Assembly (NCBI RefSeq): GCF_000402035.1
Contig: NC_021288.1
Coordinates: 186,001-250,000 of the forward strand
Length of the DNA: 64,000 nt
Reading direction: 5' to 3'
Source of the DNA: Caballeronia insecticola
Lineage (GTDB): Bacteria > Pseudomonadota > Gammaproteobacteria > Burkholderiales > Burkholderiaceae
Below, piece after piece: positions 44,408 through 53,018 of this stretch (the stretch's first letter is position 1; each line of letters opens with the position of its first letter). Position numbers and translations under genes: made by a program. The notes beneath the pieces are model-generated. The model was not told the DNA's origin. It ran no database searches and worked only from the letters and a program-made list of their open reading frames with translations.

Positions 44408-45253
44408 ATGCGTGTATCGGCAAGACGAAGGTTTATCGTTTTGGGACTGGCGGTGTGTGCCGTCGGTGCCGCGGGTGTTGTCGCGTCGCGGGTGCGCGAC
44501 CATAACGAGCAGGCAAGCGGCATCGCTTATGGCGAGGGGCGTCTCCAAAAGCTCGATGTCTATGCGCCCGATTCCCGCGCCGACGCCAATCGTCCAGTCG
44601 TCGTGTATTTCTACGGCGGCGCCTGGCAAAGCGGCAGCCGCGCGGATTCGCGCGCGGTTGCGCAGGCGCTTGCTGCGCAAGGCATCGTCACGGTCACGCC
44701 GGATTGCCGCAACTATCCGGCGACTATTTTTCCAGGCTTTCTCGACGATGCCGCCGCCGCCGTGCGCTGGACGCGCGATCACGCGCGCGAATTCGGCGGC
44801 AATCCCGATCGCATCTTTGTCATGGGACATTCCTCGGGCGCGCACATCGCGGCGATGATCGCAACCGATCCGCGCTATCTGGCCGCGCAAGGCATGTCGA
44901 AACGTTCGCTTGCCGGCATGATCGGGCTGGCGGGCCCATACGCGGCATTCCAGACGACCGATCCGCACATGGACGAGATCTTTCCGGCGGCGCTGCGCCC
45001 GCGCGCGTTGCCTGTCGCATTCGTGACCGGAGACGAACCGGCGATGCTGCTCGGCGCAGGGACGGCAGATACCGATGTCGATCCGCGCAACAGCGATCTT
45101 TTCGCCGAAGCGTTGCGCGCGCATCACGATAACGTGGAGCTGAAACGCTATCCGGGCCTCGGTCACGAGACGATCGTCAAATCGATGTTCTCCCCGCGGG
45201 ATGCGTCGTCGCCGGTGCTGGCGGACGTGACTGCCTTCATCGCCGCGCACTGA
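44408..45253 (+). CDS. Alpha/beta hydrolase (esterase, BD-FAE/HSL-like)
   Basis: A 281-residue alpha/beta hydrolase. It has an N-terminal membrane anchor or signal (FIVLGLAVCAVGAAGVVAS). The oxyanion region YFYGGAWQSGSR replaces the HGG motif, and the nucleophile elbow is GHSSGAH (Ser near residue 140). A late GLGHETI carries the catalytic His. It probably hydrolyses an ester in the periplasm or at the membrane. A hairpin terminator follows. Confidence 0.88.
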   Translation: MRVSARRRFIVLGLAVCAVGAAGVVASRVRDHNEQASGIAYGEGRLQKLDVYAPDSRADANRPVVVYFYGGAWQSGSRADSRAVAQALAAQGIVTVTPDCRNYPATIFPGFLDDAAAAVRWTRDHAREFGGNPDRIFVMGHSSGAHIAAMIATDPRYLAAQGMSKRSLAGMIGLAGPYAAFQTTDPHMDEIFPAALRPRALPVAFVTGDEPAMLLGAGTADTDVDPRNSDLFAEALRAHHDNVELKRYPGLGHETIVKSMFSPRDASSPVLADVTAFIAAH

Positions 45254-45274
45254 AGCCACACGCATCGCTTGCCG

Positions 45275-45292
45275 CGCCGGTGATCGCCGGCG
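45275..45292 (+). terminator. Terminator after hydrolase gene
   Basis: A 6-bp GC stem CGCCGG / CCGGCG with a 6-base loop, followed by TGAGAATTATTTTT. Plausible Rho-independent terminator isolating the hydrolase from the amide operon promoter. Confidence 0.6.
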
Positions 45293-45314
45293 TGAGAATT
45301 ATTTTTGATCGCCG

Positions 45315-45344
45315 TTGACAACGGAAAATTCGGCGCCTTAGACT
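45315..45344 (+). promoter_or_regulatory. Sigma70-like promoter of the amide operon
   Basis: TTGACA at 45315-45320 (perfect -35) and TAGACT at 45339-45344 (-10) are 18 bases apart. Transcription would start near 45351, directly in front of the ANTAR-type hairpins. Confidence 0.7.
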
Positions 45345-45357
45345 GCCCTCATTCCTC

Positions 45358-45439
45358 ACGGCCTGACAAAGATGTCCGCCCGAGGATCCGGCACAGAAGC
45401 CCCCTGACGAACCCATGGTTCGTCAGGGGGCTTTTTTTT
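45358..45439 (+). ncRNA. ANTAR-target leader RNA (AmiR antitermination site)
   Basis: The leader holds two hairpins with hexanucleotide loops that have A at position 1 and G at position 4, the rule for ANTAR-protein targets. Hairpin 1 has GAC/GTC closing loop AAAGAT (45365-45376), with more pairs outside, interrupted by mismatches. Hairpin 2 has GGC/GCC closing loop ACAGAA (45390-45401). The 3' arm of hairpin 2 is shared with the 5' arm of the strong terminator at 45397. Binding of an AmiR dimer should stabilise the hairpins and prevent the terminator. An amiR gene is at 52338 in the same operon. Loop rule and overlap are seen; the function is inferred. Confidence 0.78.
45397..45439 (+). terminator. 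Strong leader terminator (attenuator)
   Basis: A perfect 16-bp stem (45397-45412 with 45418-45433), a 5-base loop and a run of 8 T. It stands 44 bases before the first gene of the amide operon, so it must be regulated; the overlapping ANTAR hairpin suggests antitermination. Confidence 0.92.
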
Positions 45440-45482
45440 GTCCGTTTTTTCTGGAGTTCGAGCCACCTTCTGGAGATTCCGC

Positions 45483-46718
45483 ATGTTGCTAAAGCCGTCC
45501 GGCTGGATGCGTCTGGCCCTCACCGCAGGACTCGCCGTCACGTCGCTCGCTGCGAGCGCTGCTGATCCCGTGAAAATCGGCTTGCTCGAAGATGCGTCGG
45601 GCAACTTCGCACTCGCGACCATCCCGAAGATTCACGCGACGCAACTCGCCGTCGAGGAGATCAACGCGAAAGGCGGCATTCTGGGCCGCCCGATTCAACT
45701 CATCGCGTATGACACTCAATCGGACAACACGAAATTCCAGGAGCTTGCGCGCAGGCTGATTCAGACGGACAAGCCCGATGTGATCTTCGGCGCATTCTCC
45801 AGCGCATCGCGCGAAGCGATTCGCCCGATCATGGATCGCGCAAAGCAACTCTATTGGTATGACAACCAATACGAAGGCGGCGTGTGCGATACCTACACCT
45901 TCGTGACGGGCGCCGTGCCCGAGCAACAGTTCTCGACGCTCATTCCGTGGATGATGCAGAAGTTCGGCAAAAAGGTATATACGATTGCCGCCGACTATAA
46001 CTTCGGGCAGATCTCCGCCGAATGGGTGCGCGACATCGTGAAGGAAAACGGCGGCACGATGGTCGGCGAAGAGTTCATTCCGTTGTCCGTCTCGCAGTTC
46101 GGCCAAACGATCCAGAACATTCAGAAGGCCAAGCCGGACTTCGTCGTGACCTTGCTGGTCGGTGCGAATCAGGCGTCGTATTACGAGCAGCAGGCGTCGG
46201 CGCATCTGAATCTGCCGATGGCGAGTTCGGTGAATGTCGGTCAGGCGTATGAGCACAAGCGCTTCAAACCGCCCGCGCTCAAGGACATGTACGTGACGGC
46301 AAACTACGTGGAAGAAGTCGATACGCCCGCCAGCAACGACTTCAAGAAGCGCTTCCATGCGAAGTTCCCGAACGAGCCGTATATCAATCAGGAAGCGGCG
46401 AACGCTTACGACGCCATCTATCTCTACAAGGCCGCCGCCGAGAAAGCGAAGTCGACGAATCAGGAAGCAGTGCGCAAGGCATTGGAAGCGGGCGGCATTT
46501 GCACGGAAGGTGCGCAAGGCAAGGTCTGCATCGATCCCAAGAGCCATCATGCGAGTCACACGATCTACCTCGTGCATGTGAAGGACGATCACTCCGTCGA
46601 TATCCCGAAGGTCTGGGATGACGTGCAGCCGTACTGGCTCGGCAAGGTCGGCTGCGATTTGCCGAACAAGCCGGATCATCGTCAATACACGCCGTCGAAT
46701 TTGCCGAAGAAGTCCTGA
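45483..46718 (+). CDS. Amide/urea ABC transporter substrate-binding protein
   Basis: A 411-residue periplasmic binding protein of the LivJ/UrtA/FmdD/AmiC superfamily. The signal peptide is residues 1-26 (LALTAGLAVTSLAASAAD). The fold starts VKIGLLEDASGNFALATIPKI. It shows the urea/amide-type signature YDNQYEGGVCDTYTFVTGAVPEQQ. It binds short-chain amides or urea and delivers them to the two permeases downstream. It is the first gene of the operon behind the leader terminator; CTGGAG precedes the ATG. Confidence 0.92.
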   Translation: MLLKPSGWMRLALTAGLAVTSLAASAADPVKIGLLEDASGNFALATIPKIHATQLAVEEINAKGGILGRPIQLIAYDTQSDNTKFQELARRLIQTDKPDVIFGAFSSASREAIRPIMDRAKQLYWYDNQYEGGVCDTYTFVTGAVPEQQFSTLIPWMMQKFGKKVYTIAADYNFGQISAEWVRDIVKENGGTMVGEEFIPLSVSQFGQTIQNIQKAKPDFVVTLLVGANQASYYEQQASAHLNLPMASSVNVGQAYEHKRFKPPALKDMYVTANYVEEVDTPASNDFKKRFHAKFPNEPYINQEAANAYDAIYLYKAAAEKAKSTNQEAVRKALEAGGICTEGAQGKVCIDPKSHHASHTIYLVHVKDDHSVDIPKVWDDVQPYWLGKVGCDLPNKPDHRQYTPSNLPKKS

Positions 46719-46788
46719 TGAGAAAGCGGCGCGCGCGTCTCGCATACAGCGACCATGCGCGCGCTCGTTCACTGAACGTGGAGCAAGC

Positions 46789-47658
46789 ATGGCCACACTG
46801 TCGGTGCTTTACTCGCTGATCTATCAGTTCGGCGACAACTTTGCTTATCTCGTGCTCGCGGCGCTCGGACTCGCGGTGATCTTTGGCATGATGGGCGTCA
46901 TCAATCTCGCGCATGGCGAATTCATCATGTGCGGCGCGTACCTGACGATCATCGCGGCGAAACGCGGGCTGCCGCTACCGCTCGCGATGTTGCTCGGCGC
47001 GCTGGCCGCCGCGATCGCCGGTGTCGTGATCGAGCGGCTCGTGATTCGTCATCTCTACGATCGCCTGTTCGATTCGGTCGTCGCGACCTGGGCGATCAGC
47101 CTGATCGTGCAGCAGACGATGTTGCTTGTCGCCGGTCCGTCGATCGAAGGCATCGGCACGCCGTTCGGCTCGTTTTCGCTCGGCGATTATTCGTTCTCGA
47201 CGTATCGTGCAGTCTTGCCCGTCATCGCGCTCGTGATTCTGTTCGCGCTCTACTTGCTGTTCTTCAGGACGAACTACGGCGTATGCGCGCGGGCCGCGAT
47301 ACAGAACGCGAACATCGCGCAATGTCTCGGCCTGCGCACGGACCGTCTCTATACGCTCACGTTCGCACTGGGCGCGGGACTCGCGGGACTTACCGGCGCG
47401 CTCTATGCGCCGACCATGACCGCCGTGCCGACGATGGGCAGCAACTTCATCGTGCAGGCGTTCGTGTCGGTGGTCGTCGGCGGCGCAAACGTCATTGCCG
47501 GAACGACGCCCGCAGCGGGCGTGCTCGCGATCATCCAGACGGCGCTCACGGCGTCCTACGGCCAGTTGTTCGGCCAGATCGGCTTGCTCGTGACGGTCAT
47601 CGTCGTGATCCGGCTGATGCCGCAAGGGCTCGGCAATCTCTTCACGCGCTTGCGATAG
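46789..47658 (+). CDS. Amide/urea ABC permease (LivH/UrtB-like)
   Basis: A 289-residue permease with about eight helices. It carries the family motif MMGVINLAHGEFIMCGAY near residue 34 and an IFGMMGVINLAHG loop that contacts the ATPases; GLRTDRLYTLTFALGAGLAG is the typical EAA-like loop. It forms the channel with the next permease. Start ATG 46789 has GTGGAG in front. Compared with UrtB, it lacks the long N-terminal periplasmic domain, so amide transporter (FmdE-type) is as likely as urea. Confidence 0.9.
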   Translation: MATLSVLYSLIYQFGDNFAYLVLAALGLAVIFGMMGVINLAHGEFIMCGAYLTIIAAKRGLPLPLAMLLGALAAAIAGVVIERLVIRHLYDRLFDSVVATWAISLIVQQTMLLVAGPSIEGIGTPFGSFSLGDYSFSTYRAVLPVIALVILFALYLLFFRTNYGVCARAAIQNANIAQCLGLRTDRLYTLTFALGAGLAGLTGALYAPTMTAVPTMGSNFIVQAFVSVVVGGANVIAGTTPAAGVLAIIQTALTASYGQLFGQIGLLVTVIVVIRLMPQGLGNLFTRLR

Positions 47659-47667
47659 GAGGCGAAC

Positions 47668-48711
47668 TTGAAGCCATCACACGCTTGGCGCGTTTTACCG
47701 TGGATCGTTGCGCTATGTCTGCCGCTCGTCGTCGATGCAAACACGAGCGGCAACCTCGCCTACTGTCTGCTCTGGGCATTCAGCGCCGTCGGCCTCGCGG
47801 CGATGTGGGGCTACGGCGGCATCCTTTCTTTCGGGCAGACCGCGTTCTTCGGTCTGTCGGGCTACACCTACGGCATCTTCACGCTTAACTTGAGCGATGG
47901 CTGGTTCTATTCGTGGCTCGGCCTCGGCGCCGCGCTCGCGGCAAGCGTGCTGTTCGCGGCACTGTTGGGCTACATGATCTTCTTCGGGCGTATCAAGGGC
48001 GTGTTCATCGGCATCGTGACGTTGTCGGTCACGCTGGTGCTCGAAACCTTCATGGCGCAAACGGCAGGGCCGCAATGGGCCATCGGCGAAGCGCGGCTCA
48101 ACGGTTACAACGGCATGGGCAACATGTCGCCGCTCACCATTCCATGGAAGGGCGATGCGCTGACGCTGGAAAACACGAGCTTCTATTACCTCGTGCTGAT
48201 TCTGCTGATGCTGGTGTATGCGCTCATGCGCCGTTTGCTGGATGGCGTCTTCGGTCTCACGCTGATCGCGATTCGCGAGAATCCGCAGCGCGCGGAAATG
48301 CTGGGTGTCGATATCCGGCGGCATCAGTTGATCGTGTTCGTGATCGGCTGCACACTGGGCGGCCTGTCGGGCGCGCTTTACACGATCTGGGGCTCGTACA
48401 TCACGCCCTCGACGATGGGCCTCACCGCCGCCGCGATGCCGGTCATCTGGGTCGCGACATCGGGGAGAAAGAGCATCGGCGGCGCGATCCTCGGCACCGC
48501 TTTGCTCGTGTGGCTTTCGCAGAATCTTGCCGTGTACGGCAGCCAGTACGCGCTTATTCTGATGGGCGCCATTCTGCTGATCGTCGTGCTCGGCGCGCCC
48601 GAGGGCTTGCTGCCGTTCGTGACGCGTCATCTTGCACGAATCGGCAGGCGCGCAAAGCACGATTCGCATCGAACACGCGCGTGCTTCGAGCAAGAGGAGG
48701 GAAAATCGTGA
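47668..48711 (+). CDS. Amide/urea ABC permease (LivM/UrtC-like)
   Basis: A 347-residue permease of the LivM/UrtC type with about ten helices. It shows GYGGILSFGQTAFFGLSGY near residue 50 and AIRENPQRAEMLGVD in the cytosolic loop, the ATPase contact site. It begins at TTG 47668 with TAGGAGG 6 bases upstream, a rare start codon that may lower its translation. The stop overlaps the next gene (GTGA). Confidence 0.9.
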   Translation: MKPSHAWRVLPWIVALCLPLVVDANTSGNLAYCLLWAFSAVGLAAMWGYGGILSFGQTAFFGLSGYTYGIFTLNLSDGWFYSWLGLGAALAASVLFAALLGYMIFFGRIKGVFIGIVTLSVTLVLETFMAQTAGPQWAIGEARLNGYNGMGNMSPLTIPWKGDALTLENTSFYYLVLILLMLVYALMRRLLDGVFGLTLIAIRENPQRAEMLGVDIRRHQLIVFVIGCTLGGLSGALYTIWGSYITPSTMGLTAAAMPVIWVATSGRKSIGGAILGTALLVWLSQNLAVYGSQYALILMGAILLIVVLGAPEGLLPFVTRHLARIGRRAKHDSHRTRACFEQEEGKS

Positions 48712-49418
48712 CGACATTGCTGGAGACGCGCGGGCTCAAGAAGCACTTCGGCGGCGCGCATGTCATCAACGGTATCGACTTTCGTATCGACGAGGGCGAG
48801 ATTCGCTGCGTGATCGGGCCGAACGGCGCGGGCAAGAGCACGTTCTTCAAGCTCATCACGGGCGAACACCGGCCGTCCGACGGCAGCGTGCATTTTCTCG
48901 GCCGCGACATGCATCACGTGTTGCCGCACGAGCGTATCCGCATGGGCATGAGCATCAAGTTTCAGATCCCGGGCGTGTTTCCCGAACTGAGCGTGCGCCA
49001 GCATCTGCAATTGTCGCTGCATCGCGCGAAAGATGATCGGCCCGAAAGCATCGATGAACTTCTGGAGCGCTTCATGCTCGCGCAAGAGGAACGCGTGCTC
49101 GCGCGTAATCTCTCGCACGGCAAGCGGCAATGGCTCGAAATCGCGATGGCCGTGTCCTTGCAGCCGAAGCTGCTGTTTCTCGATGAACCCGTCGCGGGCA
49201 TGTCTGTCGAGGAAACGCATGCGACGGGTGAACTCATCAAGCGGCTCTCCGCAGCCGGTCTCACGATGATGGTCGTTGAACACGACATGACCTTCGTCAA
49301 GCAGATCGCGTCGCGTGTCACCGTGTTGCATGGCGGCCGCCTGCTTGCCGATGGATCGCTCGAAGAGATTCTCGCGCGCGACGACGTGGCCGAAGTCTAT
49401 CTCGGGAAGAAATCATGA
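48708..49418 (+). CDS. Amide/urea ABC ATPase (LivG/UrtD-like)
   Basis: A 236-residue ABC ATPase. Walker A is GPNGAGKST, the signature is LSHGKRQWLEIAM (the UrtD-like form of LSGGQ), Walker B is LLFLDEPVAGM, and the H-loop is VVEHDM. It powers uptake with the next ATPase. GTG start overlapping the permease stop; GAGGAGGG upstream. Confidence 0.93.
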   Translation: MTTLLETRGLKKHFGGAHVINGIDFRIDEGEIRCVIGPNGAGKSTFFKLITGEHRPSDGSVHFLGRDMHHVLPHERIRMGMSIKFQIPGVFPELSVRQHLQLSLHRAKDDRPESIDELLERFMLAQEERVLARNLSHGKRQWLEIAMAVSLQPKLLFLDEPVAGMSVEETHATGELIKRLSAAGLTMMVVEHDMTFVKQIASRVTVLHGGRLLADGSLEEILARDDVAEVYLGKKS

Positions 49419-50122
49419 GCGCGCTTCTTGAAGTCGCGGGCGTGGAAGCGGGCTATGGTGGCGGCCGCGTGCTCAACGGCGTATCGTTTTCCATCGGCCC
49501 GGGCGAAGTGCTCGCGCTGATCGGGCGCAACGGAGTGGGCAAGACCACGTTGATGCGCGCGCTCATCGGACTGGTTCGTCTCGATGAAGGCGGCATCGCG
49601 CTCGACGGCACGGCCATCGGTCATGAAAAGCCCTATGTGCGTGCGCAAAAAGGCATGGGCTATGTGCCGCAGGGACGCGAGATCTTCGGTGCGTTGACTG
49701 TTGCGGAGAACCTGCAGGTCGGTGCACAGGCGAATCGCGCACAGGCTGCGCGCATGAAGGAAAAAGTTGTCGGCTATTTTCCGATTCTCAAAACGCGCTA
49801 TCAACAAAAGGCCGGCACCATGAGCGGCGGCGAACAGCAGCAACTGGCCATTGCGCGCGCGCTCATCAGTTCGCCCAAGGTGTTGTTGCTCGATGAGCCG
49901 TCGGAAGGCATTCAGCCGTCCATCGTCGACCTGATCGGCGAGACCTTATTGCAGATCGCGCGCGAGACGGGCATCGGCGTCGTGCTCGTCGAACAGGACA
50001 TGGGCATGGTCGAGCGCATCGCGACGCGTTGCTGTGTGATGGACAAAGGCCGCATTGTCGATACATTGAGCCCCGCGCAACTCGGGGATGAGCAACTGAT
50101 TCGCCAGTACCTGGCACTGTGA
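49415..50122 (+). CDS. Amide/urea ABC ATPase (LivF/UrtE-like)
   Basis: A 235-residue ABC ATPase. Walker A is GRNGVGKTT, the signature is MSGGEQQQLAIARAL, and Walker B is VLLLDEPSEGIQPS, as in LivF/UrtE. It forms the heterodimer with the preceding ATPase. Overlaps it by ATGA. Confidence 0.93.
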   Translation: MSALLEVAGVEAGYGGGRVLNGVSFSIGPGEVLALIGRNGVGKTTLMRALIGLVRLDEGGIALDGTAIGHEKPYVRAQKGMGYVPQGREIFGALTVAENLQVGAQANRAQAARMKEKVVGYFPILKTRYQQKAGTMSGGEQQQLAIARALISSPKVLLLDEPSEGIQPSIVDLIGETLLQIARETGIGVVLVEQDMGMVERIATRCCVMDKGRIVDTLSPAQLGDEQLIRQYLAL

Positions 50123-50135
50123 CGGAGACCGCAAC

Positions 50136-51122
50136 ATGAAATGGCTTGAAGAATCGATCATGATGAAGCGCGGCGTCGGCGCGGACCGCGAGCCGGTGGA
50201 GCATCATCTCACGGAGGAATTGCAGAAGACGTTTCACTACACCATCGGGCCTTATTCGCAGCCCGTGTTGCATGTCAAACCCGGCGACCGCATTGTCGTG
50301 GATACGCGCGATGCCTTCGAAGGCAAGATCAAGAACGAGACCGACAAGCCGTCCGAAGTGCTTCAGGTTCCTTTCCTGAATCCGCAGAACGGGCCGATCA
50401 TGATCGAAGGCGCGGAGAAGGGCGATGTGGTCGCGGTGCACATCGAAAAGATGGCGCCACGCGGCGACGATCCGCACGGCTTCTGCTGCATGATCCCGAA
50501 CTTCGGCGGCCTCACCGGCACGGACTACACGGCGCTTCTGAACGAACCTTTGCCGGAGACGGTGCGCAAGATCAAGATCGACGAAGAGAATGTCTACTGG
50601 AGCAAACGTCACACGTTGCCGTATAAACCGCATATCGGCACATTGAGTCTTTCTCCCGAGATCGATTCGATCAACTCGCTCACACCGGATCAGCACGGCG
50701 GCAACATGGACGTACCTGACATGGGACCGGGCAGCATCACGTATTTGCCGGTGCGTTCGCCGGGCGGGCGCCTTTTCATCGGCGATGCACACGCGTGTCA
50801 GGGCGATGGCGAAGTCTGCGGCACCGCGGTCGAGTATCAAAGCACCACAACGGTACGCGTCGATCTCATCAAGGGCTGGAAGATCGACTGGCCGCGCCTC
50901 GAAAACGAAGACGCGTTGATGAGCATCGGCAGCGCGCGTCCTCTGGAAGATGCCACACGTATCGCTTATCGTGAACTCGTGCTGTGGCTGGCCGCCGAGT
51001 ATGGCTTCGACAAGTGGGATGCCTATATGATGCTGAGTCAGGTAGGCAAAGTGCGCCTCGGCAATTTCGTCGATCCGAAATACACGGTCGGCGCGATGGT
51101 CGCCAAGCAATACCTCAAGTAA
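50136..51122 (+). CDS. fmdA: Formamidase/acetamidase family amidase
   Basis: A 328-residue acetamidase/formamidase (FmdA_AmdA family): short-chain amide plus water to ammonia and carboxylate. The N-terminus lacks a signal peptide. Typical features are VLHVKPGDRIVVDTRDAFEG, GDVVAVHIEKM, GGNMDVPDMGPGS, GDAHACQGDGEVCGTAVE and the C-terminal MMLSQVGKVRLGNFVDPKYTV. It is the catabolic enzyme of the operon and indicates that the transporter imports formamide or a similar amide rather than urea only. The exact substrate is not proven. CGGAGA precedes the ATG. Confidence 0.9.
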   Translation: MKWLEESIMMKRGVGADREPVEHHLTEELQKTFHYTIGPYSQPVLHVKPGDRIVVDTRDAFEGKIKNETDKPSEVLQVPFLNPQNGPIMIEGAEKGDVVAVHIEKMAPRGDDPHGFCCMIPNFGGLTGTDYTALLNEPLPETVRKIKIDEENVYWSKRHTLPYKPHIGTLSLSPEIDSINSLTPDQHGGNMDVPDMGPGSITYLPVRSPGGRLFIGDAHACQGDGEVCGTAVEYQSTTTVRVDLIKGWKIDWPRLENEDALMSIGSARPLEDATRIAYRELVLWLAAEYGFDKWDAYMMLSQVGKVRLGNFVDPKYTVGAMVAKQYLK

Positions 51123-51181
51123 GATGATTAGACGCGCGGGGCGGCGCTCCGCGCATAACCATCCGGCGAGCGTTTTACGAC

Positions 51182-52336
51182 ATGGCTTTGTCCGATCCCA
51201 TCAGAGTGGGTCTGTTGTGCTCCACGACGGGTTGCACCGCATTGCTGGAACAGTCTCAGTGGCGCGGCGCCATGCTGGCCCTGGAGGAAATCAACGCGCG
51301 CGGCGGTATCGCGGGGCGCGAACTCGTGGCCATTCACTACGACCCGTGTTCCGATCCGGCCGTGTTTCGCGAACTCGCCGAACGTCTCATCGTGAGGGAT
51401 GGCGTGAACGTGATCTTCGGCGGCTATACGTCCACGAGCCGCAAGGCGATGCTGCCTGTCGTCGAGAAGCACAATCGCCTGCTGATTTATTCGCAGCAGT
51501 ATGAAGGCTTCGAATACTCGGACAACATCATCTATAGCGGCGCTTCGCCGAATCAGAACGGCGTGCAGCTTGCGGACTTCATGACCGAGACATTCGGTGC
51601 GCGCGTCTATATGGTCGGATCGCGCTATGTGTACCCGTACGAATGTAATCGCACGATGCAGGAGTTGTTGCTTCAGCACCCCGAAGGCGCAATTCTCGGC
51701 GAGCGCTATTTCTCGCTCGAAGCCACGCGCGATCACTTCGCGCAAGTCGTTGCGGATATCAAGCGCAAGTCGCCGGACTGGATCTTTTCGACGATGATCG
51801 GCGCCACCGTGCCCTTTCTCTACGAAGCGTATGCGCATGCGGGCTTCGATCCTTCGCGCATGCCCATCGGCAGTCTCAACACATCGGAGACCGAGATTCA
51901 CGCAATGGAGCGCGGCATCGCGGCGGGGCATTTCACGGCCGCACCGTATTTTCAGAGCATCGATACGAAGGAGAACCATCGCGCGGTCGCGCTTCATCAG
52001 GCGCGCTTCGGTGCCGATACGCCGACGGACATGAACTGGGAAGCCGCGTACTATCAGATGCACATGTTCGCCGAAGCCTGCGCGCGTGCGGGCTCCGATG
52101 ATATCGGCACGATCATGCCGCACTTGCTCGGCTCCGAATTCGCCGCGCCGCAAGGCAGGGTGCGCATCGATCCGGAGAATCATCACATGGCGCTCTATCC
52201 GCGAATCGGCCGTGCGAATGCGGATGGTCAATTCACGATCCTGCGCGAATCGAAGTTCGCAGTCGGACCGGACCCGTACATGACACGGCAAACGCTCGGC
52301 GACTGGGTCACGAAGCTGAGCACGCGGGATTACTGA
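51182..52336 (+). CDS. amiC: AmiC-like amide sensor protein
   Basis: A 384-residue protein of the same fold as the transporter binding protein but without a signal peptide, so cytosolic. It starts IRVGLLCSTTGCTALLEQSQWRGAMLALEEIN, as in Pseudomonas AmiC, and has QQYEGFEYSDNIIYSGASPNQN. AmiC sequesters AmiR in the absence of amides and releases it when amide binds. The amiR gene follows directly, as in Pseudomonas. Confidence 0.92.
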   Translation: MALSDPIRVGLLCSTTGCTALLEQSQWRGAMLALEEINARGGIAGRELVAIHYDPCSDPAVFRELAERLIVRDGVNVIFGGYTSTSRKAMLPVVEKHNRLLIYSQQYEGFEYSDNIIYSGASPNQNGVQLADFMTETFGARVYMVGSRYVYPYECNRTMQELLLQHPEGAILGERYFSLEATRDHFAQVVADIKRKSPDWIFSTMIGATVPFLYEAYAHAGFDPSRMPIGSLNTSETEIHAMERGIAAGHFTAAPYFQSIDTKENHRAVALHQARFGADTPTDMNWEAAYYQMHMFAEACARAGSDDIGTIMPHLLGSEFAAPQGRVRIDPENHHMALYPRIGRANADGQFTILRESKFAVGPDPYMTRQTLGDWVTKLSTRDY

Positions 52337-52337
52337 C

Positions 52338-52988
52338 GTGAGCGCGCGCACAGAGCGAGGCCAACGCAGTCTGACCGGCTCCATTCTGGAGCGCAGTCCG
52401 CGCGTGGTCGTGTTTCATCCCGACGACGACGACGGTCTCACGCTGACGAACCATCTGCGGCGCATGGGCTTTCAGGTCGAACGATGCTGGCCGCCGCTCG
52501 ACACCTTGCCCGACAGAACGGATCTCGTGTTTCGCGCGCTGCTGCCCGAGGAACGCGCGCCGAAGGACGAATGGTGCGGGCCGGATGCGCCGCCCGTCAT
52601 TTGCGTGGTCGCGTATGAAAATCCGACCTTCATCGATCAGGCGATCAAGCTCGGGTCGGATGGCATCGTGACGACGCCGATACGCGCATCGGGTTTGCTG
52701 TCGACGGTCGTGATGGCGCTGTATCACGCGAAGCGCACGCGTCAGCATATCCAGCGTATCGCCAAGCTCGAACAGAAGCTGCTCGACAGCCGGCACCTTC
52801 AGGAAGCGAAGGGCATCCTCATGACGATGCATCAGGTGAACGAACACGAAGCGTACGACATGCTGCGCGCACAGGCGATGGAAAAGCGCGTGACCATCGA
52901 CGATATCTGTCATTCGGTGATTCAGGCGGGCGAGGTGTTGCAGATCAAGCGAGGCATCGTGCCCGACGGCAGCCGCGACGACGAATGA
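52338..52988 (+). CDS. amiR: AmiR-like ANTAR transcription antiterminator
   Basis: A 216-residue AmiR-type protein. An N-terminal pseudo-receiver fold (RVVVFHPDDDDGLTLTNHL) is followed by a coiled-coil (IQRIAKLEQKL) and the ANTAR domain at about residues 145-200 with HLQEAKGILMTMHQVNEHEAYDMLR. It binds double-hairpin RNA and prevents termination. Its likely target is the leader at 45358-45439, 7 kb upstream in the same operon. GTG start 2 bases after the amiC stop. Confidence 0.93.
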   Translation: MSARTERGQRSLTGSILERSPRVVVFHPDDDDGLTLTNHLRRMGFQVERCWPPLDTLPDRTDLVFRALLPEERAPKDEWCGPDAPPVICVVAYENPTFIDQAIKLGSDGIVTTPIRASGLLSTVVMALYHAKRTRQHIQRIAKLEQKLLDSRHLQEAKGILMTMHQVNEHEAYDMLRAQAMEKRVTIDDICHSVIQAGEVLQIKRGIVPDGSRDDE

Positions 52989-53018
52989 TCCTTTAAACGA
53001 TTCAAAGGAGTGGCGAAC

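Noticed and set aside
45358..45439. Guanidine (ykkC) riboswitch, because urea/amide genes often follow one
   Set aside because: I could not find the conserved ykkC sequence blocks; the two ANNGNN loops and the encoded AmiR explain the leader better.
53010..53012. GTG as start of the SDR gene
   Set aside because: It overlaps the AAAGGAG ribosome site that serves ATG 53019.
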